The position numbers and the translations under genes were made by a program. Positions 23,158 through 28,129 of a stretch of 28,129 nt of DNA are shown in pieces (positions within the stretch are counted from its first letter, which is position 1; each line of letters starts with the position of its first letter). Origin of the DNA: JAJZRV01 sp027442615 (GTDB lineage: Bacteria > Pseudomonadota > Gammaproteobacteria > Burkholderiales > Ferrovaceae); contig DAIBBI010000058.1 in NCBI GenBank assembly GCA_027442615.1, forward strand, positions 1-28,129, in the 5' to 3' direction. The notes beneath the pieces are model-generated. The model was not told the DNA's origin and did not search any database. It worked only from the letters and a program-made list of their open reading frames with translations.

Positions 23158-24843
23158 TCAGGAGGTTTGGGAATCGCGGGCGTAGGGGGTTTGGGCGACA
23201 AAGTTAAGCCGCACCCGGGTGCCGCCTTCGGCGCGTGTTTCGAAATGCAACTGGCCCTCCAGTATGGCGGCCCTGTCACGCATGATGGTGAGGCCGTAGT
23301 GGTCGCGGTTGGGGGGCTGTGGGGCCATGCCAATGCCGTTGTCCTCGATGGTGACCGCCACCTGGCGCAGCGTGTCGGCGCTCAGGGTAACCCGTGCCCA
23401 ACTGGCTTGCGCATGGCGCGAGATGTTGATGAGGGCTTCACGGATGATGCTGGTGAGGTGGACTTCCTCGTTGGCGGACAACTCCATGTTGCCCATGTGC
23501 TGATCAAGCTGGATGGCAAAGCCGCAGCGTCGCGAAAGCTCGTGGATCATCAGGTCCAGTTCTTCCGTGAAGGGGGTTTGTCCGGGCGAGAGGCGGAAGG
23601 TGGTGAGCAGTTCGCGCAACTCGCTGTAGGCCATGCCGAGCCCCACCTTGAGTTCTTCCACCGTGGGCAGCAGTTCCGTATGCTGGGAGTCGCGGATGCG
23701 CGATTGCAGCAAGGCAATCTGGATTTTGAGGTAGGACAGGGATTGGGCAATGGAATCGTGCAGTTCACGCGCAATCACCGAGCGTTCCTCGTAGACCGCC
23801 AGCCGGTGCCGTTCTTCCGCGCGCCGGGTGTTGGCCAGCGCCGTGGCCACATGGCGCCCCAGCGTTTCCAGTACATGGGTTTGCCAAGGCTCGAGCGTGG
23901 TGCCGGGCCGCAACTGGAAGGGCATCACCCCCTGCCATTGGCCACCCCCCGTGAGCGGTACGCTCACGAGACGCCGCTCGCCCAGCTGATGCACGTTGGG
24001 TACGGTGGAAGCGCTGGTGCCAAAACAGATGGAACAGCCCAGGGTGTCGCACAGTTCGGCGCGCTCCGTTTCGGGAATGTGGGTGGCCAGCGGGTAGGCG
24101 CGTTCGTCGTCATTTTGCCGGACGCAGATGATGCCCTGGCCGAGGCCCAGTTCATCTTCCACGTCCTGCAGCAGGTCCAGCAGTTTGTCCTGGGTAAGAT
24201 CCCCCCCGGACAGGCGCGTGGTCGAGCGATAGAGCAATTCCAGCGAGCGGTTGCTGTGCTGGAGTTCGCGGGTCTTTTCGCCCACCAGGGTCTCCAGTCG
24301 TCCGTACTGGTGCTTCATCATCATCAGGGTGGCAATGGCGAGGGCCACGATCAGGAACAGCAGGCCGCCCTGAATCCGGCGCAACCAGAGAATCTTGGTT
24401 TCAAGGTCGGTTTCGAGCAGGTGCACCAGCTGATCCACGTGCGCGACGAACTGCGGCATCTGTTCCTGAAGGTGCTGCTGCGGCGTGGAGGGCTGGGTGA
24501 GTGCATGCCATTCGGCACGGATTTGCCGAGTGGCGTCGCTGAGCTCCGTCTCGTGGGTGGCGAGTCGCAGCCCGGAATCCTGCAATGCCGAAAGGCGTTG
24601 GTCAAAGGCGTCAAGGGTTGCGTTCCACTGCGCCGCCTGGTGCCCGTCAGCTTCCGAAACCACGCGCCATGCCAGCATGCGCAGCGACCCTGCGCCGTTG
24701 ATGGCATTGGCCTCGCCCGCGCTGGTTTTGGCCACGGTTGCGGCCGTCAGCACGGACAGCAGCGCCAGCAGGGTGATGGCGCCAATGGCAAGCACCAGGC
24801 GAAGGAGAATGGGCTGCTCACGCAAAAGTCTGAAAGGGGACAT
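23158..24843 (-). CDS. narX: Nitrate/nitrite sensor histidine kinase NarX
   Basis: This inner-membrane kinase has 561 residues from the ATG at 24843. The first membrane segment is about 11-35 and the second about 157-177. The periplasmic part begins with the nitrate-binding P-box-like AINGAGSLRMLAWRV (47-61). A central module (about 195-345) contains C265, C270 and C273 (CDTLGCSIC), echoing the cysteine-rich module of NarX. The HPK7-type H-box is ARELHDSIAQSLSYLKIQ with H362, the N-box REALINISRHAQA is at 468-480, and DNGIGM is at 501-506. A longer frame reaches 25062, but its extra residues run through the divergent promoter region and into the hemoglobin gene, so it is rejected. The ribosome-binding site is weak. 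Confidence 0.92.
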   Translation of the reverse strand: MSPFRLLREQPILLRLVLAIGAITLLALLSVLTAATVAKTSAGEANAINGAGSLRMLAWRVVSEADGHQAAQWNATLDAFDQRLSALQDSGLRLATHETELSDATRQIRAEWHALTQPSTPQQHLQEQMPQFVAHVDQLVHLLETDLETKILWLRRIQGGLLFLIVALAIATLMMMKHQYGRLETLVGEKTRELQHSNRSLELLYRSTTRLSGGDLTQDKLLDLLQDVEDELGLGQGIICVRQNDDERAYPLATHIPETERAELCDTLGCSICFGTSASTVPNVHQLGERRLVSVPLTGGGQWQGVMPFQLRPGTTLEPWQTHVLETLGRHVATALANTRRAEERHRLAVYEERSVIARELHDSIAQSLSYLKIQIALLQSRIRDSQHTELLPTVEELKVGLGMAYSELRELLTTFRLSPGQTPFTEELDLMIHELSRRCGFAIQLDQHMGNMELSANEEVHLTSIIREALINISRHAQASWARVTLSADTLRQVAVTIEDNGIGMAPQPPNRDHYGLTIMRDRAAILEGQLHFETRAEGGTRVRLNFVAQTPYARDSQTS

Positions 24844-24899
24844 GGCCCATAGGGTATATGAAAACACGCCATTCTCCACGAGGCGGGGTGGCGCCAGAA

Positions 24900-24915
24900 T
24901 ACCTACGAATAGGTA
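24900..24915. promoter_or_regulatory. NarL 7-2-7 binding site between narX and the hemoglobin gene
   Basis: TACCTAC-GA-ATAGGTA consists of two NarL heptamers (consensus TACYYMT) in inverted orientation with the 2-base spacing required for NarL and NarP dimers. The right heptamer is perfect; the left differs only at its last base. It is 57 bases from the narX start codon and 91 bases from the hemoglobin start codon. A second, imperfect heptamer (TACCCTA on the minus strand) lies at 24850-24856, close to narX. Confidence 0.7.
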
Positions 24916-25006
24916 GAACCCCCTCCTCTTGGCGTATTGTTCCGCGCCACGGGCGCATGACATGATGCGGCCGTCACTTTTGATTTCATCTCCCGAGGAA
25001 CCCACC

Positions 25007-25369
25007 ATGAGCCTGTACCAACAAATTGGCGGCGACGCCGCCGTGAATGCCGCAGTGGACATCTTTTATCGCAAGGTGTTGAAGGACGCCCGCATCAACC
25101 GTTTCTTCACCGGCGTGGACATGGACCGGCAGGCTGCAAAACAGAAGGCGTTTCTGACCATGGCCTTCGGCGGCCCCAACAATTATTCGGGGCTCGACAT
25201 GCGCCGCGGTCATGCCCATCTGGTGGCCCAGGGGCTCAACGATGCGCATTTCGATGCCGTGGTGGAAAACCTGGGGGCCACCCTGAAGGAACTGGGCGTT
25301 GCCGATGCCCTGATTGCGCAGGTGGCTGCCATTGCGGAGACCACCCGCAACGACGTGCTGGGCAAATAA
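25007..25369 (+). CDS. glbN: Group 1 truncated hemoglobin (TrHbN)
   Basis: This 120-residue 2-over-2 globin starts MSLYQQIGGDAAVNAAVDIFYRKVL. The B9-B10 pair F20-Y21 and the pattern RFFTGVDMDRQAAKQKAFLTMAFGG followed by LDMRRGHAHL identify group 1. The proximal haem ligand F8 is His69. TrHbN proteins bind O2 and NO, and those studied (for example in mycobacteria) turn NO plus O2 into nitrate. The ATG at 25007 has a GAGGA ribosome-binding site; a longer frame from 24929 lacks globin similarity. A ferredoxin-type reductase follows 15 bases later, a likely electron donor, and a NarL site lies upstream. Confidence 0.93.
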   Translation: MSLYQQIGGDAAVNAAVDIFYRKVLKDARINRFFTGVDMDRQAAKQKAFLTMAFGGPNNYSGLDMRRGHAHLVAQGLNDAHFDAVVENLGATLKELGVADALIAQVAAIAETTRNDVLGK

Positions 25370-25384
25370 CGCATCGTCACGGCC

Positions 25385-26377
25385 ATGCCGCGCGTCATCT
25401 ACGAGGGGGTCGCCTATGAATGCGGCACGGGACAGACCGTCCTGGATTGCCTGACGGCCCAGGGCATTACGATCCCCTCGTCCTGCCGTTCCGGCATCTG
25501 CCAGTCCTGCCTGATGCGTGCGCAGGAGGGTGGCGTGCCGGAGGCGGCCCAGGCGGGGCTGAAACCCACGCTGGTGGCGCAGGGCTATTTCAAGGCCTGC
25601 AGTTGCACGCCCACCGGGGACCTCCGTGTGGCGCTGCCCGATGCCGCGGGCATGAAGCTTGCCGCATCGGTGCTCAGCATCGAGCCGCTCAATCCGGACA
25701 TCGTGGCGGTGCGCCTGCGCCCCGAGCGGGTGCTGGATTACCGGGCGGGACAGTTCATCCGGTTGTTTCGCGACGCGCAGCAGTCGCGCTGTTATTCCCT
25801 GGCGAGTGTGCCGCAACTGGAAGAGGACGTCCTGGAAATCCATGTGCGGCACATTCCCGGCGGCAGCGTGAGCAGCTGGGTGCACCAGAAACTGCGTGCG
25901 GGGGATGCGGTGGAAATTGCGGACTCTGCAGGCCAATGCTTTTATGTGCCGGGGGTGCCGGAGCAGCCATTGCTGCTGCTGGGCACGGGCTCTGGGCTTG
26001 CCCCGCTCTACGGCATCGCGCGCGACGCTCTCTCGCAAGGGCATCAGGGGCCGGTGTGGCTGTATCACGGCAGTCCTTCGCCCGCCGGGCTCTATCGGAC
26101 CGTCGAGCTGCACGCGCTGGCCGAGGCACATCCCAATTTTCACTATGTGCCCTGCATTTCGGCAGAGGTCGTTCCCGCAGACATGCGCCAGGGCAACGTC
26201 CTGGAGGTGGCGCTGGCCGATCGGCCCGACTTTACCGCTTGGCGGGTGTTCCTCTGCGGCCATCCCGACATGGTGAGGGAGGCCAGGCTTCAGGTTTTTC
26301 TGGCGGGTGCTGCCAGCGCTGAAATCCACGCCGATCCCTTCCTGCCTTCCGGCGCCCCCGTACCTCCTCAGCCTTGA
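25385..26377 (+). CDS. Ferredoxin-type [2Fe-2S]/FAD/NAD(P)H oxidoreductase
   Basis: This is a 330-residue three-module electron-transfer protein. An N-terminal plant-type ferredoxin domain carries C34, C39 and C42 (CRSGICQSC), with C72 or C74 completing the cluster. Then come an FAD-binding domain with the RCYSLAS motif at 135-141 (RxYS) and an NAD(P)-binding domain with LLGTGSGLAP (199-208) and FLCGHPDMV. The layout resembles reductase components of ring-hydroxylating dioxygenases and phenol hydroxylases. No oxygenase gene is adjacent; instead it follows the truncated hemoglobin by 15 bases, so I infer that it reduces the globin haem. Its ribosome-binding site is weak, consistent with coupled translation. 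Confidence 0.9.
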   Translation: MPRVIYEGVAYECGTGQTVLDCLTAQGITIPSSCRSGICQSCLMRAQEGGVPEAAQAGLKPTLVAQGYFKACSCTPTGDLRVALPDAAGMKLAASVLSIEPLNPDIVAVRLRPERVLDYRAGQFIRLFRDAQQSRCYSLASVPQLEEDVLEIHVRHIPGGSVSSWVHQKLRAGDAVEIADSAGQCFYVPGVPEQPLLLLGTGSGLAPLYGIARDALSQGHQGPVWLYHGSPSPAGLYRTVELHALAEAHPNFHYVPCISAEVVPADMRQGNVLEVALADRPDFTAWRVFLCGHPDMVREARLQVFLAGAASAEIHADPFLPSGAPVPPQP

Positions 26378-26522
26378 GACTGCCTTAAATCCCGAATGGC
26401 GCACCGGTTTGACGCATGAGGGGACCTTCCCCTATGCTTACCATTGGCATTTGCTATAAATGCTTAAAATCATAATTAAATAAAAGTTTGAAGTTAAAAC
26501 AACGCTTGCGGAGGCAGCTCTC
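26378..26522 (+). promoter_or_regulatory. Intergenic region upstream of the OFA transporter
   Basis: The first half contains a short perfect stem, AGGGGA-CCT-TCCCCT (26419-26433), which may end the reductase transcript but has no U-run. The second half (about 26450-26510) is strongly AT-rich and likely holds the transporter promoter. TTGACG (26410-26415), then 18 bases, then TATGCT (26434-26439) is one candidate, and TATAAA near 26455 could be another -10. A GGAGG ribosome-binding site precedes the ATG. No FNR box or good NarL site was seen. Confidence 0.35.
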
Positions 26523-28129
26523 ATGAGTTTAGACATCCTGGCAAAGGATCACACTGTTGCAGGTCCCGGTTTCAATCGCTGGCTGGTTCCCCCTGCGGCA
26601 TTGGCCATTCATCTGTGTATTGGCATGGCCTACGGTTTTTCGGTGTTCTGGCTGCCACTTTCAAAATCGGTCGGCGCGGCCTGTCCTGCTGACATGTCCT
26701 TATGGTCTGAATTGTTCACCACCAGTTGCGACTGGAAAGTCTCCAGTCTGGGCTGGATGTTCACCATGTTCTTCGTCTTTCTGGGTTCGTCTGCGGCCAT
26801 CTTTGGCGGCTGGCTCGAGCATGCGGGTCCGCGCAAGGCTGGTGTGGTGGCCGCCCTGTGCTGGTGCGGCGGCTTGCTGATCTCGGCCTACGGGGTCTTT
26901 GTGCATCAGTTGTGGATGCTCTGGGTGGGCTCCGGCTTCATCGGCGGCATCGGACTGGGTCTGGGTTACATCTCGCCCGTCTCCACCCTGGTGAAATGGT
27001 TTCCGGATCGGCGCGGCATGGCCACCGGGATGGCCATCATGGGCTTCGGTGGCGGTGCCATGATCGGTTCTCCGCTCGCTGTCATCCTGATGAACAAGTT
27101 TTCTGCGGGCCCCACCAGCCCCGGGGTGTGGCAGACCTTCCTCGTCATGGGCGTGCTCTACTTCATCTTCATGCTGGGTGGGGCTTTCGGGTATCGCGTG
27201 CCTACCAGCGACTGGAAGCCGGAAGGTTGGATGCCGCCAGCCCCCAGTGCCAAGGCCATGATCACGCAACGCCACGTGCATGTATCGGTGGCCTGGAAGA
27301 CACCGCAGTTCTGGCTGATCTGGATGGTGCTGACCATGAACGTGTCCGCCGGGATTGGCATCATTGGCATGTCCTCGCCCATGCTGCAGGAAATCTTTGC
27401 CGGCAAGCTGATCGGGCTCAATCTGGGTTTCAATGAATTAAGCCCCGACCAGAAGAAGGCCATTGCCATCATCGCCGGGGGCTTTACCGGATTGCTGTCG
27501 CTGTTCAACATCGCCGGCCGCTTTTTCTGGGCCTCGCTGTCGGACTGGATGGGGCGCAAGAACACCTACTACGTGTTCTTCATCCTGGGCATCGGGCTTT
27601 ATAGCAGCGCCACGGCGCTGGGGCATTCGGGCAATCTTGCCATGTTCGTACTGGGGTTCTGCATCATCCTGTCCATGTACGGCGGTGGCTTTGCCACGGT
27701 GCCGGCTTATCTGGCAGACATGTTCGGTACCCAGATGGTGGGCGCCATTCATGGCCGCTTGCTCACCGCCTGGTCCACTGCAGGGATTCTGGGTCCGGTG
27801 GTGGTCAACTATATCCGCGAAGCCAACCTTGCTGCTGGTGTGCCGCGCGACCAGCTCTACGACAAGACCATGACCTACCTTGTGGTCATGCTGGTGATCG
27901 GGTTGATCTGCAATGCCCTGGTGCGCCCGGTGGCGGATAAATACTTCATGACCGATGCCGAACTGGAAGCTGAAAAGCGCCTGGCGCATGAGCGCGCTTC
28001 GGCTGCCGCGGGTGAGATTTCCGGAGCCGTGGTGGCTACCGGAAAAAGCAGTCCCATCACGCTGTGGTTGGCGTGGCTCGCCGTGGGCGTGCCCTTGGCC
28101 TGGGGGGTGAGCATTACCCTGGACAAGGC
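26523..28129 (+). CDS. OFA-family major facilitator transporter (oxalate/formate antiporter type), 3' end cut by window
   Basis: The frame is open from the ATG at 26523 (GGAGG ribosome-binding site) to the right edge, 535 codons without a stop. It is a multi-helix inner-membrane transporter. The OFA signatures are clear: GIGLGLGYISPVSTLVKWFPDRRGMATGM, MGFGGGAMIGSPLA, NIAGRFFWASLSDWMGRKNTYYVFF and YGGGFATVPAYLADMFGTQMVGAIHGRLLTAW. OFA members exchange or import small carboxylates such as oxalate, formate, lactate or pyruvate. It is not a NarK nitrate transporter. The C-terminus adds a charged linker (AELEAEKRLAHERASAAAG) and a further hydrophobic segment, seen in long OFA proteins. With an fds operon about 10 kb away, formate or oxalate uptake is plausible. 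Confidence 0.88.
   Translation, partial: MSLDILAKDHTVAGPGFNRWLVPPAALAIHLCIGMAYGFSVFWLPLSKSVGAACPADMSLWSELFTTSCDWKVSSLGWMFTMFFVFLGSSAAIFGGWLEHAGPRKAGVVAALCWCGGLLISAYGVFVHQLWMLWVGSGFIGGIGLGLGYISPVSTLVKWFPDRRGMATGMAIMGFGGGAMIGSPLAVILMNKFSAGPTSPGVWQTFLVMGVLYFIFMLGGAFGYRVPTSDWKPEGWMPPAPSAKAMITQRHVHVSVAWKTPQFWLIWMVLTMNVSAGIGIIGMSSPMLQEIFAGKLIGLNLGFNELSPDQKKAIAIIAGGFTGLLSLFNIAGRFFWASLSDWMGRKNTYYVFFILGIGLYSSATALGHSGNLAMFVLGFCIILSMYGGGFATVPAYLADMFGTQMVGAIHGRLLTAWSTAGILGPVVVNYIREANLAAGVPRDQLYDKTMTYLVVMLVIGLICNALVRPVADKYFMTDAELEAEKRLAHERASAAAGEISGAVVATGKSSPITLWLAWLAVGVPLAWGVSITLDK

Noticed and set aside
21411..24852. Long plus-strand open frames antisense to the HPP-CBS gene, narL and narX
   Set aside because: They are low-complexity shadows of well-recognised minus-strand proteins.
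24976..24992. FNR-like half-site TTGATTTCATC upstream of the hemoglobin gene
   Set aside because: Only the TTGAT half is present; the second half does not match ATCAA.
24986..26404. 472-codon minus-strand frame antisense to the hemoglobin and reductase genes
   Set aside because: It has no motif and a His/Arg/Gly-rich composition; the plus-strand genes have clear haem, [2Fe-2S], FAD and NAD motifs.
26440..26460. Sigma-54 promoter (TTGGCA followed by TTGCT)
   Set aside because: The GG and GC elements are too close together for the required -24/-12 spacing.
26523..28129. NarK-type nitrate/nitrite transporter
   Set aside because: The context near narXL suggested it, but the signature segments are those of the OFA family and NarK nitrate signatures are missing.

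Overview
The window looks like chromosomal DNA from a betaproteobacterium. The GC content is high, formate dehydrogenase genes run in the fdsGBA-fdhD-fdsD order known from Cupriavidus, and a NarX/NarL nitrate system, an OFA-family carboxylate transporter and a phosphoketolase are present. The genus cannot be fixed from the sequence alone. I see no insertion sequence, CRISPR array or prophage. Most of the window is ordinary, densely packed genes with many 4-base start/stop overlaps.

Layout. Bases 1-4833 are housekeeping: the 3' end of an ADP-ribose diphosphatase (nudF), htpG with a clear sigma-32 promoter, a zinc-ribbon NUDIX hydrolase overlapping rlmD, and a convergent Bax-inhibitor-1/YccA membrane protein. 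Bases 5002-5089 are tRNA-Ser(UGA), followed by a less GC-rich patch with one 59-codon small ORF. Bases 5557-9569 hold a phosphoglucomutase-phosphoketolase pair joined by an ATGA overlap. Bases 9583-10013 hold two small minus-strand genes, one of them a two-helix membrane protein.

Bases 10126-16109 are a complete NAD-dependent molybdenum formate dehydrogenase operon (minus strand, fdsGBA-fdhD-fdsD). It is divergent from a ModE/LysR-like regulator (fdsR) across an AT-rich intergenic region carrying three AATTGCA-type repeats. Three plus-strand genes start here: fdsR, a DUF2237 protein and a FemAB/GNAT-like protein. They converge on a minus-strand block made of a fluoroacetyl-CoA-thioesterase-like protein, a YfcG-type glutathione transferase, a nitronate monooxygenase, an HPP-CBS membrane protein, narL and narX.

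The most interesting part is 21224-26377. narX-narL-HPP/CBS is a tight operon that runs into the nitronate monooxygenase. A perfect FNR-type palindrome lies between HPP/CBS and that monooxygenase. On the other side of narX, a divergent pair encodes a group-1 truncated hemoglobin and a ferredoxin-type [2Fe-2S]/FAD/NAD reductase. A near-perfect NarL 7-2-7 site lies between narX and this pair. My reading is a nitrate-responsive nitrogen-oxide stress module in which hemoglobin and reductase act as a two-protein counterpart of flavohemoglobin, with a candidate nitrite channel (HPP/CBS) and a nitrite-releasing enzyme (nitronate monooxygenase) alongside. This is inference. No nitrate reductase genes are in the window.

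The window ends inside an OFA-family transporter (26523 onward), which may import or exchange formate or oxalate and so feed the formate dehydrogenase.
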